Shown one piece after another: positions 46,909 to 56,850 of a stretch of DNA of 64,000 nucleotides (within the stretch, counting starts at the first letter, position 1; the number at the start of each line of letters is the position of its first letter). The notes under the pieces were generated by a model. The model searched no databases. It was not told the origin of the DNA and was given only the letters and a program-made list of their open reading frames with translations. Position numbers and translations under genes: made by a program. The stretch is from G963663495 sp963663495 (GTDB lineage Bacteria > Bacteroidota > Rhodothermia > Rhodothermales > Bin80): assembly GCA_963663495.1 (NCBI GenBank), contig OY760427.1, forward strand, positions 2,852,001 to 2,916,000. Direction: 5' to 3'.

Positions 46909-48866
46909 ACCCGTGACCCGCGTATATCCGTTGAAAGCCGGGCATCCGTGCTGTAATTTGTGCGTTGCGACGGAGGGCTAACGTCAGGCCCGCGTATGAG
47001 TGTCAGGCGAGCAGTCCTTGCGCGCACGCGCATCAAGCCGAACTGCACTACCGCCTCCCCTCTATTAATTTCCAGCACCTCCCCCACGGTGCTGCTACCC
47101 TCCAGAACCACGCGGTCGCCGATGTTCATATTTTCAACAGCATCCTCGGCAGCACGCTTCGTTTCCTTAGTCTTGGGTCGCTGCACAGCAGCAGTGTGTT
47201 GCGGCTCAGGCAGGCTCTCCAACTGCCGCCCCAAATCCTGATTGCGCTCTTCAAACAGCTGCATCAGGCTTTCCAATCGGGCTGACTCGCGCCCGCGGAG
47301 TTCCCGCGCCCTTGCAATAATCTCGTGGGGCAGCTCCATGCAGTCCGCAATCCGGAAGGCATAGGACGAACCAGGAATACCTTGCCGAAAACGAAATGTC
47401 GGACGTAAGGACCGCACATCAAACTCCATGGATCCGTTCACCACTTTGCTTCCTTCCTGCGCATAGGCCTTAAGCATGCCGTGGTGCGTGGTGGCGATCG
47501 TACGTGCCCCTGCGCGTGTTAATGCTTCCAGCATGGCCTGTGCCAGTGCAGCCCCCTCTTCCGGGTCGGTACCCGTTCCGATTTCGTCAATAAGAATTAG
47601 GGTGTGCGGATTTGCCAATTCGGCCATGCGGCGCAGACCGAGTACCCGAGAGCTAAACGTTGATAAGTCATGCTCTATTGACTGCTCGTCTCCGATCTCT
47701 ACCGTCAGTATATCAAACAGGCATAGGCTTGACGAAGCCAACACCGGCACGGGAATGCCATATGCTGCCATCATGACCACCAGCCCGACAGTCTTCATCG
47801 CCACGGTCTTGCCGCCGGCATTGGGCCCGGTGATGACCAAGGTCACGTGGTCACGGCCCAGCTCCAGGTTGAGCGGTACCACCTCGCGGTTTTGGCACAG
47901 TAGCAGCGCAGGATTGCGAGCGGCGCGGAGATCAATGATCCCGTCCACATTCAGCTTGGGAACTACGGCATCCATCTTCTCAGCCAGAACGGCCTTGGCG
48001 TGCACCGTGTCAATCCTGCCCACTGCACGGAGATTGATCTCAAGCGCATTGCTGCTGGCGCGGACCCGCGTAGTAGCTTCGCGCAGGACGCGCTCCACCT
48101 CACGTCGTTCGGCGGCCTCCAACAAGTGAATTTGATTGTTCATCTCAAGGCACGCCTGGGGCTCCAGATACACTGTCAAGCCCGTCGCCGATGTACCGTG
48201 AACAAAGCCTGCCACCTTGTTACGAGTCTCCGCCCGCAAAGGGATCACCATGCGCCCCCCACGCAGTGTCGGTTGTCCGCCAGCGGCATAGCCTCTGGAC
48301 CGGGCCTGAGCGAGCTCCCGCTGCAGCCGAATGCGCAGAGCTTCCCGTCGGATAGGAATACGCCGACGAAGACGGCGCAGCTCATCGGAGGCTTCATCCC
48401 GCACAGCTCCAGAGGAGTCCAGTATCCCGTCCAGATGGTCCTCTAGGCTGCCCAATCTGTCCATCCGGGCAGCGATGCGATTAATCCTGACGTACCCTTT
48501 GCCTGCAAAATGCTTTTTCAATCGACGTACACATCGGCAGGTGGACCGAACATCAGCAAGCTCCATCGGGGTCAGCATGGCAGCCGCAGGTGCAGCCTTT
48601 TTCAACACCCCCCAGAGATCACGGATACCACTCAGGGGCACCTGCTCGGACCGCCGCAAGCCAGCCCTGATCTCCTCTACCCGCGCAAATTCACCCCGTA
48701 TGACCGTAACGTCCCCCAACGGCTTCAGGCTAGCGATGCATGCCTGCCCGAGCGAGGTTTGCGCAAGGCCGCGCAGATGTTTACGAATAATGTCAAATCC
48801 GAGCTTGGCCTCGGCGCCAGAGGGAAGAACTTGCATCATTTTACAGGCATTACCCGATTGAATCAA
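46901..48866 (-). pseudogene. mutS2: mutS2, 5' part with ATPase domain (split)
   Basis: Encodes the MutS2 clamp, core and ATPase: Walker A GPNAGGKT near residue 350, Walker B LILIDEIGTGTD near 430, followed by TTHHGMLKAYA. The frame runs 655 residues to RGSRVNEG and then into the element. The Smr nuclease domain is lost, which should abolish endonuclease function while leaving an ATPase. MutS2 suppresses recombination or rescues ribosomes, depending on species. Start may be 48866 or the Met pair at 48839. Some residual function of the truncated protein is possible. Confidence 0.92.
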
Positions 48867-48956
48867 TAAAACCGCCTGCCGGATCCAACCTTATTGCACG
48901 AGGTGATCCAACATGGGTATATTCTTGGTTCTTCCGTCTGCGTGTGACCGATCTTC

Positions 48957-51239
48957 ATGAAAACTGCCGGCTTAATTCTCATCGCTTCGATCCTTACTGC
49001 GCCCGTTGCGCAGGCTCAATACGCCCTGCAGTTTGGCGCAGCCGTGGCAATTAGCGACAACCAGGCAATCATTGGACAGGGACGTAACCTCCTGCAACCA
49101 GGTACCGTGACTGTGTTTGAAGAAACGGGAGCAGGTTGGCAGCTCCGACAACACATACATGGTGAGGGCAACGAAGCCACAGGATTTGGGCGCGCATTAT
49201 CTGCAGATGGTCCGGTATTGGCTATCGGGGCTCCGGTAGCCGGCCGCGTGCACGTTTATTCCCGCGGCCCAGATGGCCAATGGGAGCTGCGCCAGACTAT
49301 AACATCCGAAGCATCCGGGTTCGGTACGTCTCTATCCGTAGACTCAGTCCACCTTGTTGTCGGGTCAAACGCGGGAGCAACATACGCCTACCACAACATC
49401 GGAGGAGAATGGATGGCAGCCGGCGAACTTAACAGCCCTGACACATGGCCGGACGCAGACTTCGGTCACCCGATAGCGGTCAGCGGAGACATGGCTTGGG
49501 TTGGTGCGCCAGCTTCTGACCAGGGACGCGGAGCAGTCTATACGTATACATGGCAGAAGTCTACTTGGGCGAGGCACGGCGTCGTGCCAATTCCCGACGG
49601 TTCAGGCGATGTCAGCTTGGGAATTGCCATTGCTGTCGGTGCAGGTTTTCTGGCTATTGGCGGGCGCGGCCGGGTAGAGGCATACAGGCGGGATACCTCA
49701 GCGGAATGGCAGCACGCGGAAACCCTCATGGCATTTGATACGGATAGCTTCGGAAGAGCGCTCGCCATTAGCGGTGGCATGCTGTGGGTAGGTGCTCAGA
49801 ATGACCATGATGACCAGGGCAGCGTCTATGCATTCTCCCTTAACGATCTGTCAGCAGAACGCAAAATCGTGGTGCCCTCTGCACTACCCTACCGAAGCCG
49901 TTTCGGATCAGCTCTTGCCGCAGCGGCGGATGCGGTACTCGTCGGGGCTGTTGGACACGACAATTTCGAAGGCGCCGCCTTCGTAGTTCTCCCGACGGAT
50001 ATGGAAATATCCGCTCCCATCTACGGAGACACGGGCGAATTCGCGTCGGTTTCGGGTGGCATGGTACAGTGCAAAGATGGCAGCTCTGGAGAATTCCCGT
50101 GCGCCAATGTGAACATGATTTCATTTCTCACCCGCGAGGAGGTTGGTGCGCGCCGAGGCATCCAAGTGAACGATGTGTGGGGTTGGGAAGACCCCGAGAC
50201 AGGTAACGAGTACGCACTTGTTGGCCGCACGGACGGCACCTCCTTCATTGATCTGTCCAATCCCGACCAACCCCGCTACATCGGTGATCTGCCGATGACA
50301 TCCTCGGCGAACCCGAGCATCTGGCGCGATATCAAGGTGTACAGGGACCATGCCTTCATCGTGTCGGACGGTGCCGGCGCACACCACATGCAGATTTTCG
50401 ACCTGCGGCAACTGCGAGAGATCACCTTCACGGATTCCCCGGTTGAATTTTCCGCTACCGCCATTTATGACGAAATATATAGCGCTCACAATATCGTCAT
50501 CAACGAAGAGTCAGGATTCGCCTATACCGTTGGCAACAGCTCAGGCGGGATAACATGTGGAGGGGCGCTCCATATGATTGATATACGTGATCCCGTAAAT
50601 CCCACGTTCGCCGGTTGTCACAACGACCCGCGGACGGGCCGCCGCGGATCTGGCGCGACACACGACGCACAATGCGTGACATACCGCGGCCCCGATGCCC
50701 GTTACAGTGGGCGAGAAATATGTCTGAGCTCGAACGGTACTGCACTCTTGATCGTTGATGTGACAGACAAGTCGCAGCCGCTCACCATTGCGGTGGCGGA
50801 CTATCCTAGTGTCGCCTACACCCACCAGGGATGGCTTACAGAAGATCAGCGCTACTTTTTTCTGAATGACGAGGGAGACGAGGCATCTGAAGTTGTCCAT
50901 GCAACTCGCACATTGATTCTTGATCTCCAGGAGCTTGATGACCCGACGCTGGCTAAGGAGTATTTCGGTCCGTCCAACGCCATAGATCACAACCTGTACA
51001 TCCATGGCGATATCATGTATCAGACCAATTACGTTGAGGGACTGCGCGTAATTGACATCTCCAATCCGGTGGAGCCGGTGGAGATCGGACATTTTGATAC
51101 CGTGCCGTACGGCCCCAATAATAATTCAGCCGTCCTTGGGGCATGGAGCAACTATCCGTACTTCAAGAGCGGCGTGATAGTGGTTACATCAGGCCGCCAG
51201 GGCGTATTCTTTCTGAAGAGAAAGATCGTAGATGTTTGA
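48957..51239 (+). CDS. Choice-of-anchor B family secreted protein
   Basis: This 760-residue protein has a signal peptide (MKTAGLILIASILTAPVAQA). About residues 20-345 form FG-GAP-like beta-propeller repeats (FGAAVAISDNQAIIG, FGRALSADGPVLAIGAP, WVGAPASDQGRGAVYTY). About 400-755 form LVIVD-like propeller repeats (YALVGRTDGTSFIDLSNP, IWRDIKVYRDHAFIVSDGA, HNLYIHGDIMYQTNY, LRVIDISNPVEPVEIGHFD). This pairing matches the choice-of-anchor B family. These proteins are exported and their role is unknown; interaction with other surface proteins is likely. It is divergent from mutS2 across 90 bases. Confidence 0.85.
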   Translation: MKTAGLILIASILTAPVAQAQYALQFGAAVAISDNQAIIGQGRNLLQPGTVTVFEETGAGWQLRQHIHGEGNEATGFGRALSADGPVLAIGAPVAGRVHVYSRGPDGQWELRQTITSEASGFGTSLSVDSVHLVVGSNAGATYAYHNIGGEWMAAGELNSPDTWPDADFGHPIAVSGDMAWVGAPASDQGRGAVYTYTWQKSTWARHGVVPIPDGSGDVSLGIAIAVGAGFLAIGGRGRVEAYRRDTSAEWQHAETLMAFDTDSFGRALAISGGMLWVGAQNDHDDQGSVYAFSLNDLSAERKIVVPSALPYRSRFGSALAAAADAVLVGAVGHDNFEGAAFVVLPTDMEISAPIYGDTGEFASVSGGMVQCKDGSSGEFPCANVNMISFLTREEVGARRGIQVNDVWGWEDPETGNEYALVGRTDGTSFIDLSNPDQPRYIGDLPMTSSANPSIWRDIKVYRDHAFIVSDGAGAHHMQIFDLRQLREITFTDSPVEFSATAIYDEIYSAHNIVINEESGFAYTVGNSSGGITCGGALHMIDIRDPVNPTFAGCHNDPRTGRRGSGATHDAQCVTYRGPDARYSGREICLSSNGTALLIVDVTDKSQPLTIAVADYPSVAYTHQGWLTEDQRYFFLNDEGDEASEVVHATRTLILDLQELDDPTLAKEYFGPSNAIDHNLYIHGDIMYQTNYVEGLRVIDISNPVEPVEIGHFDTVPYGPNNNSAVLGAWSNYPYFKSGVIVVTSGRQGVFFLKRKIVDV

Positions 51240-51328
51240 GTGTCGTTGGGGAACCGCGCCGGATTGATTTCCGTACTGCGGGGTTCAATTTTGTTATACT
51301 TCCACCCATAAAAACACCAAATCTCGTT

Positions 51329-52159
51329 ATGCGTAGGAGTCCCTCGCCGTACAGATTAATCGCGATCCTGATAGTCGCTGTAATTCTCGGTGCTTCTCCT
51401 GTACTGGCACAAGAGTACAAGGAGACCTTCAATGCCGGCCTTGAAGCCGCGAAGGCTGATCAGCTAGACAGTGCCAGAGACTTATTGGTATCCGCTGCTG
51501 GCGGAGCCGACGCCGAAGGCGACACAGAAACAGCTAGCCGCGCACGCTATATTGCCGCCCAGATTGCTTACAAACTCGGAACAGCTGACCTCCGTGCGGA
51601 GGATTTTGAATCAGCCTTGGCCCATTACACGGATGGCACAGAACTTTTCCCGAATTACAACAAAAATTTGTACGGCCAGGGGCTAGCGCTCAAGAAGCTT
51701 GGCCGCATTAACGACGCATTGACTGTCTGGAAAGCGGTAGCTGATTCTGGTGGGTCCGGCGGAGATCGTGAGACTATCAATGCCGCGCGTAACGGAATAC
51801 GTGACCACTTTTACTTTCAAGCGTCCTCTTCCGTCAGCGATGGAGCCACGATGCTAGATGCTGAACGGGCGCGTGAAGCGCTGGCCGCCTTGGAGGAATT
51901 CCTGGAGCCGGATGCGGATTACTACTATTACATGGCTGAGATCCACAAGCGGCTTGGCGACCCGAACGCGAGCGTTGCCGCAGCTGATCAGGCTCTTGAG
52001 ATGCACCGCGGCAGCCGGAGCGATAAAGCAAAGATCTGGTTCACAAAAGGTGAAATGCTCGTTGTGCTCGGCAACATTGAGGCAGCTAGGGAGGCATTCC
52101 AGAATGCCGCGGTAGGTGCCTACAGGGCGCCCGCTGAACACTACTTAGAGACGCTGTAG
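51329..52159 (+). CDS. Secreted TPR-repeat protein
   Basis: Start at ATG 51329 (MRRSPSPYRLIAILIVAVIL), giving 276 residues; longer forms would read into the previous gene's end. A signal peptide ends near SPVLAQ. The rest is alpha-helical with tetratricopeptide-like repeats (FNAGLEAAKADQLDSARDLL, FESALAHYTDGTELFPNYNK, YYYMAEIHKRLGDPNASVAA). TPR proteins of this kind serve as envelope scaffolds. The start lies 89 bases after the choice-of-anchor B gene and a strong terminator follows 25 bases after the stop. Confidence 0.8.
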   Translation: MRRSPSPYRLIAILIVAVILGASPVLAQEYKETFNAGLEAAKADQLDSARDLLVSAAGGADAEGDTETASRARYIAAQIAYKLGTADLRAEDFESALAHYTDGTELFPNYNKNLYGQGLALKKLGRINDALTVWKAVADSGGSGGDRETINAARNGIRDHFYFQASSSVSDGATMLDAERAREALAALEEFLEPDADYYYYMAEIHKRLGDPNASVAAADQALEMHRGSRSDKAKIWFTKGEMLVVLGNIEAAREAFQNAAVGAYRAPAEHYLETL

Positions 52160-52184
52160 CCAATACGCTACACGGAGGATATCT

Positions 52185-52219
52185 AGCCCGTGGTTCACCC
52201 GGACCACGGGCTTTTTCTT
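52185..52219 (+). terminator. Rho-independent terminator after the TPR gene
   Basis: AGCCCGTGGT and ACCACGGGCT form a perfect 10-bp stem with loop TCACCCGG, followed by TTTTTCTT. It ends the 48957-52159 unit just before the polysaccharide genes. Confidence 0.9.
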
Positions 52220-52225
52220 GCCATC

Positions 52226-52999
52226 ATGACTACCTTAGCACGCACAGCGACCGTTGGTGAAGGCACCACGATCGGGCACTACTGCGTCATTGAAGATCAT
52301 GTGCAAATCGGCAAGGGATGCCAAATCGGTCATCACGCTGTAATTCGGTCCGGTACAGTCCTAGGTGACGGAGTCAAGGTTGGAGACCACACATGCCTCG
52401 GGAAGGAGCCGATGCGTGCTTCTAACTCCGCACTTAAGAAGGAAACTCCCACCGGAATACTCCACGTAGGCGATCACTGCCTAATCGGGACCGCCGTAAT
52501 CCTGTATGCAGGGTGTACGCTGGATTCACACGTAATGGTCGCTGATCTGGCAACGGTACGGGAAGATGTTACCGTAGGCACCTGTTCCATCATAGGTCGG
52601 GGTGTTTGCGTTGAGAATTCGTGCGTGATCGGGAGCTACTGCAAACTTGAAACCAACAGCTACATCACGGCCTATTCCCAGTTGGGAGATCGGGTCTTTA
52701 TTGCGCCCGGCGTGCTCACGGGTAACGATAATTACGTAGGCCGCACGCGCGATCGCCACAAGCACTTCCGCGGCGCCACGATCCACCGGGGCGGGCGTAT
52801 CGGCCTCGGAGCGATCGTACTGCCCGGGCGAGAGGTAGAACACGACGCGCTGGTAGCAGCAGGAAGTGTGCTCACGCGCACGGCACCATCGGGCCAGATA
52901 TGGGCAGGCGTGCCTGCGCGGTTCCTACGGAAGGTGCCCAAGGATCAGCGCCTCGAGAAACAAGGTTGGAGCGATGTCAAGCCAAGGGACGATGCATGA
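52226..52999 (+). CDS. Left-handed beta-helix acyltransferase, WbpD/WlbB-like
   Basis: I choose ATG 52226 (MTTLARTATVGEGT), because the upstream GTG lies inside the terminator stem. The 257-residue product is made of hexapeptide repeats (VGEGTTIGHYCVIEDHVQIG, LGDGVKVGDHTCLG, VGDHCLIGTAVILYAG), typical of trimeric acetyltransferases. In WbpD/WlbB the repeats and C-terminal tail bind acetyl-CoA and acetylate the 3-amino group made by the aminotransferase. It is a little longer than canonical WbpD (about 190-220), so an UDP-linked O- or N-acyltransferase with a different acceptor cannot be excluded. The stop overlaps the aminotransferase start region. Confidence 0.78.
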   Translation: MTTLARTATVGEGTTIGHYCVIEDHVQIGKGCQIGHHAVIRSGTVLGDGVKVGDHTCLGKEPMRASNSALKKETPTGILHVGDHCLIGTAVILYAGCTLDSHVMVADLATVREDVTVGTCSIIGRGVCVENSCVIGSYCKLETNSYITAYSQLGDRVFIAPGVLTGNDNYVGRTRDRHKHFRGATIHRGGRIGLGAIVLPGREVEHDALVAAGSVLTRTAPSGQIWAGVPARFLRKVPKDQRLEKQGWSDVKPRDDA

Positions 53000-54101
53000 G
53001 CCCATCCATATGGTGGATCTTGCGGGCCAGTACCAGAGGCTCCGCACCGAAATTGATGCTGCCCTGGCGGACGTACTCTCAAGCGCACACTTCATACGCG
53101 GACCGGAAGTGGACGACCTGCAGCAGGAGCTGCAGGCCTATTTGGGCGCGCGCCATGTCCACGGTGTAGCAAACGGTACCGATGCGCTGCAGATCGCCTA
53201 CATGGCACTGCGTATCGGCCCCGGCGACGAGGTGATCACTCCCGCTTTCACGTTTATAGCGACCGCAGAGGCCGCGTCTATCACTGGCGCAACGCCGGTG
53301 TTTGCCGACATTGATCCCGAAACTTTCAATTTGGATCCGAACTCTGTTGAGAATTTGATTACTCCTCGTACGAAGGCCATCGTTCCGGTCCACCTTTTCG
53401 GGCAGGCCGCTGCGATGGACGAGATCCTCGCTATAGGTCGGCGGCACATAATTCCCGTGGTAGAAGATGCGGCTCAGGCGATCGGCAGCCGCTATAACAG
53501 GAAGATGCTGGGAAGCCTCGGCACGATCGGCACCCTCTCGTTTTTTCCATCCAAGAACCTCGGCGCCTACGGCGATGGCGGTGCCCTGATCACCAACGAT
53601 GACGAACTTTATGAACGAATGGCCATGATTGCCAATCATGGAGGCCGGCATAAGTACTACAACGAGGTGGTCGGGATGAATAGCCGCCTTGACGCTATGC
53701 AAGCCGCCGTTCTTCGCGTAAAGCTCCGCCATCTGGACGCAGACGTGGCTGCCCGCAAAGCTGCAGCCGCACGTTACGATGCGCTTCTGGCTTCATGCAC
53801 CGATGTGGTTACTCCGGCATGTCGCTACGATCACGGGTTTCACCAATACACGATCCGCGTACCAGAACGTGATGCGGTGGCTGGGAGCTTGAGGGAGTGG
53901 GGTATCCCGTTTGGCATTTACTATCCGGTACCCCTGCCCCACCTTCCCGTGTTTTCGGCCCCCGGCGCCGCACGCAGCGGACCGATTCCGCACACCGAGC
54001 AAGCGTGCAGGGAGGTGTTGTCATTGCCCATGCACCCTGAATTGACCGGCGGGCAGCAGAAGCGCGTCGTTGAGGCTATATTGCAATCCATTACGCGATG
54101 A
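52974..54101 (+). CDS. DegT/DnrJ-family aminotransferase, WbpE/WlbC-like
   Basis: Start at 52974 (MSSQGTMHEPIH) or 52992 overlaps the acyltransferase stop. The 375-residue PLP enzyme carries the catalytic Lys in FFPSKNLGAYGDGG (Lys194), the PLP motif VEDAAQAIGSR and GTDALQIAYMALRIGPGDEV. It transfers an amino group from glutamate to a UDP-sugar 3-keto intermediate, the third step of UDP-2,3-diacetamido-uronic acid synthesis, consistent with the next gene making that ketone. It is tightly packed with both neighbours. Confidence 0.9.
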   Translation: MSSQGTMHEPIHMVDLAGQYQRLRTEIDAALADVLSSAHFIRGPEVDDLQQELQAYLGARHVHGVANGTDALQIAYMALRIGPGDEVITPAFTFIATAEAASITGATPVFADIDPETFNLDPNSVENLITPRTKAIVPVHLFGQAAAMDEILAIGRRHIIPVVEDAAQAIGSRYNRKMLGSLGTIGTLSFFPSKNLGAYGDGGALITNDDELYERMAMIANHGGRHKYYNEVVGMNSRLDAMQAAVLRVKLRHLDADVAARKAAAARYDALLASCTDVVTPACRYDHGFHQYTIRVPERDAVAGSLREWGIPFGIYYPVPLPHLPVFSAPGAARSGPIPHTEQACREVLSLPMHPELTGGQQKRVVEAILQSITR

Positions 54102-55093
54102 GGCCTGTCCGCATGGCACAGGTAGGCGCAGGCTATTGGGGCCGAAACCTGCTGCGCAATTTTTTGGCCCTAGAATCTGCCGAAGTAGTGGCTGTTTGTG
54201 ATACTGACTCGTGCGTCCGCCAAGCCTATAGCCACCTGCGCACCACTGATTCCTACGGGAAGCTGCTTCGTGATCCGGCTGTGGAAGCCATCGTGATCGC
54301 TACACAAACACCCCTTCACTTCCCCATGGCGCAGGCTGCGCTGCAGGCAGGCAAGCATGTATTTGTTGAAAAGCCCATGGCGCAGCGATCAGATGATGCG
54401 CAACAGCTCGTCCGTCTCGCCGACGAGCGCCAGCGTATTTTAATGGTGGGGCACCTCCTCTTGTATCACCCGGCATTCTGCTTTGTCCAGGACCTGATCC
54501 AACGCGATATGCTGGGACAGATATATTATATGTATAGTGTTAGAGTCAATTTGGGTATCATACGGCAACGCGAAAACGCCCTTGAGAGCCTCGCCCCCCA
54601 CGACCTATCGGTAGCACTCGCATACCTTGACCAGAATCCGGTGGCCGTGGCTGTGGACGGCATGGCCTACCTGCAGCAGGATGTAGTGGATGTGGCATTC
54701 GCGACCGTGTTTTTCGATGGCGGAGCCTTGGCACACCTGCATACAAGCTGGCTGGATCCGCACAAGATTCGCAAGGTGACGGTTGTAGGCAGCAAAAAAA
54801 TGGCGGTTATTGACGATGGCGCCGGCCCTGAGAAGGTGCGCCTTTACGACAAGGGTGTCGTAGATAACTACGCCAATTACGGCGAATCACTGGCGATCCG
54901 CTCGGGTGATATCCATATTCCGAAGATTCCTACACAAGAGCCGCTACGCATTGAATGCGCCCACTTTGTAAACTGTATCCAGACCAATATAGCATGTCAT
55001 TCTGATGGCCGTAACGGATTGGCGGTGGTGCGCATCCTGGAAGCTGCGCAGCGATCGCTTCACGAAGGAGGGCGGCGCGTTGCGCTGTCATAG
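54098..55093 (+). CDS. Gfo/Idh/MocA-family oxidoreductase, WbpB/WlbA-like
   Basis: This 331-residue enzyme has a Rossmann dinucleotide-binding motif VGAGYWGRN (9-17) and the catalytic EKP (91-93) of the Gfo/Idh fold. WlbA/WbpB oxidises the C3 hydroxyl of UDP-N-acetyl-glucosaminuronic acid. It overlaps the aminotransferase gene by 4 bases and ends 2 bases before the next. Together they give a 3-keto/3-amino sugar pathway. Confidence 0.9.
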   Translation: MRPVRMAQVGAGYWGRNLLRNFLALESAEVVAVCDTDSCVRQAYSHLRTTDSYGKLLRDPAVEAIVIATQTPLHFPMAQAALQAGKHVFVEKPMAQRSDDAQQLVRLADERQRILMVGHLLLYHPAFCFVQDLIQRDMLGQIYYMYSVRVNLGIIRQRENALESLAPHDLSVALAYLDQNPVAVAVDGMAYLQQDVVDVAFATVFFDGGALAHLHTSWLDPHKIRKVTVVGSKKMAVIDDGAGPEKVRLYDKGVVDNYANYGESLAIRSGDIHIPKIPTQEPLRIECAHFVNCIQTNIACHSDGRNGLAVVRILEAAQRSLHEGGRRVALS

Positions 55094-55095
55094 GT

Positions 55096-55875
55096 ATGGT
55101 CAGCGGATTACAATTGTACTTGGACGCTCTAGTCCGGCATTTTGAACAACCTGCATTTATTCGTGAAGACCCGGTTGCTGTCGTGCACGGGTTCACCGAC
55201 CCCCGTGACCAGGAAACGATCGGACTTTACGCGGCGCTTCTGGCGTGGGGCAGACGTGCAACCGTGATCGATAAACTAACAGACCTATGTGAACGCATGG
55301 ATTTTCGTCCGTATTCCTTTGTGCGCGGCTTTGATCACGCGAGGGACGGGCATCGACTCGCCACGTTTCGTCACAGAACGTTTCAGCCGGACGATGCTTT
55401 CTGGCTGACGATGAATCTGTCGCTGCTCCTTCGCAGGTTCCATACGCTGGAAGCCATATTTCGCTGTGCGCACACCGACAAAGATGTCGGACCGGCTATC
55501 CAGGCGTTCTCCGATGCCGTCATGAGGATGTCCGACGAAACACCTCCTCGCCTGCAGAAGCATCTTGCCCGCCCGAAGGCCGGCAGTGCCTGCAAGCGGC
55601 TTTGTATGTATCTGCGATGGATGGTACGCCAAGGACCCGTTGACCTCGGCCTCTGGACCTGTATCCAACCCCACCAGTTAGTGCTTCCTCTTGACATTCA
55701 CAGCGGACGGCAAGCCCGTCATTTGGGGCTGCTAAGCAGGAAGGGGAATGACTGGAAAGCGGCCTTGGAGCTTACTGAGATTTGCCGATCCTTCTCCCCA
55801 TGCGATCCCGCACGATACGACTTCGCCTTTTTTGGGCTTGGCGCTTACGGTGCCCCTTCCTTTTTGCTACAGTAG
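55096..55875 (+). CDS. TIGR02757-family protein of unknown function
   Basis: This 259-residue protein begins with helices around DPVAVVHGFTDPRDQETIGLY and ends with RYDFAFFGLGAYG, the conserved frame of TIGR02757 (DUF2400). This family resembles HhH-type DNA glycosylases in helical layout; no catalytic Lys/Asp pair is clear to me. It occurs widely in Bacteroidota as a lone gene. Here it lies inside the polysaccharide run by transcription only. An 18-bp tandem duplication crosses its stop. Confidence 0.85.
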   Translation: MVSGLQLYLDALVRHFEQPAFIREDPVAVVHGFTDPRDQETIGLYAALLAWGRRATVIDKLTDLCERMDFRPYSFVRGFDHARDGHRLATFRHRTFQPDDAFWLTMNLSLLLRRFHTLEAIFRCAHTDKDVGPAIQAFSDAVMRMSDETPPRLQKHLARPKAGSACKRLCMYLRWMVRQGPVDLGLWTCIQPHQLVLPLDIHSGRQARHLGLLSRKGNDWKAALELTEICRSFSPCDPARYDFAFFGLGAYGAPSFLLQ

Positions 55876-55904
55876 CCTCTTAAATGACAGTAGCCTCTTA
55901 AATG
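55869..55904 (+). repeat. 18-bp tandem duplication at a gene junction
   Basis: ACAGTAGCCTCTTAAATG occurs twice, head to tail. The first copy contains the TAG stop of the TIGR02757 gene and the second ends with the ATG of the glycosyltransferase. It probably arose by replication slippage and inserts a spacer carrying an extra upstream ATG (55884) followed soon by a TAA. Confidence 0.85.
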
Positions 55905-56849
55905 TCTGTCAAGCGGGCTGCGCATCCCGAACTGGATATTGTTGTTCCTTGTTACAACGAGGAATCGGTGCTGCCTGCGCTCATCAGCTGTATCCAATCC
56001 CTGGATTTGGGTGTCCGGTTGCGTGTAGTGTTTGTTGATGATGGCAGCACAGATGGTACGCATACCTTGCTGACCAAGGCATGCCAGGAAGATGCTCGAT
56101 TTGCATGCCTCAGCTTCTCCAGAAATTTTGGGCACCAAACTGCCGTAACGGCCGGATTGCAGCACGCTAAGGGTGACATCGTGGCGGTGATTGATGCCGA
56201 CATGCAAGACCCGCCGGAGCTACTGTCCGATTTTGTGGATCGTTGGAGAGAGGGATACGATGTGGTGTATGGCGTCCGCACTCAACGCCAGGAGTCGTGG
56301 CCCTTACGCATGGCATACCGGCTGTTCTACCGGGCCTTGAGTCTCACAGCGGATATAGATATCCCCCAGGACGCCGGGGACTTTGCATTGATGGACAAAC
56401 GGGTAGTAGATATCATAAACTCGATGCCCGAACACAATCGCTTCGTCCGCGGACTTCGCAGGTGGGCAGGCTTTCGGCAGATCGGAATTCCGTATGCCCG
56501 TCCCCGCCGCCTTTCGGGGCGCAGCAAGTACAACGTTAATCGCTTGGCGCGGCTTGCATTCGACGGGTTGCTTTCTTTCTCCAGCGCTCCGTTACGCGTA
56601 GCTGCATGGCTTGGATCGGGAGCAGCTGTACTGGGGTTCTGCTACCTCGTGTATGCCATCACATCTTTTTCGCTTGGCGGCGGCGCACCTGAAGGGTGGA
56701 CATCTACTATCGCCGTCATCCTGCTTCTTGGGGGCGTACAACTGCTAGTCCTCGGCATCGTGGGTGAATACCTGGGACGTATTTTTGAGGAAGTCAAAGG
56801 TCGACCGCAGTTTGTGATTCGATCCAAATCAGGATGGTTGGGGCAGTAG
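55902..56849 (+). CDS. Glycosyltransferase family 2, GtrB/DPM1-like, membrane-bound
   Basis: This 315-residue protein has a GT-A domain: DIVVPCYNEE, FVDDGSTDGT (45-53) and the metal-binding DAD at 98-100 in IDADMQDPPE. Two C-terminal membrane helices follow (about 230-250 and 270-290). Such enzymes use a nucleotide sugar to load a polyprenyl phosphate lipid on the cytoplasmic face, for later transfer to a polysaccharide. The ATG completes the second copy of the 18-bp repeat. Confidence 0.92.
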   Translation: MSVKRAAHPELDIVVPCYNEESVLPALISCIQSLDLGVRLRVVFVDDGSTDGTHTLLTKACQEDARFACLSFSRNFGHQTAVTAGLQHAKGDIVAVIDADMQDPPELLSDFVDRWREGYDVVYGVRTQRQESWPLRMAYRLFYRALSLTADIDIPQDAGDFALMDKRVVDIINSMPEHNRFVRGLRRWAGFRQIGIPYARPRRLSGRSKYNVNRLARLAFDGLLSFSSAPLRVAAWLGSGAAVLGFCYLVYAITSFSLGGGAPEGWTSTIAVILLLGGVQLLVLGIVGEYLGRIFEEVKGRPQFVIRSKSGWLGQ

Positions 56850-56850
56850 C

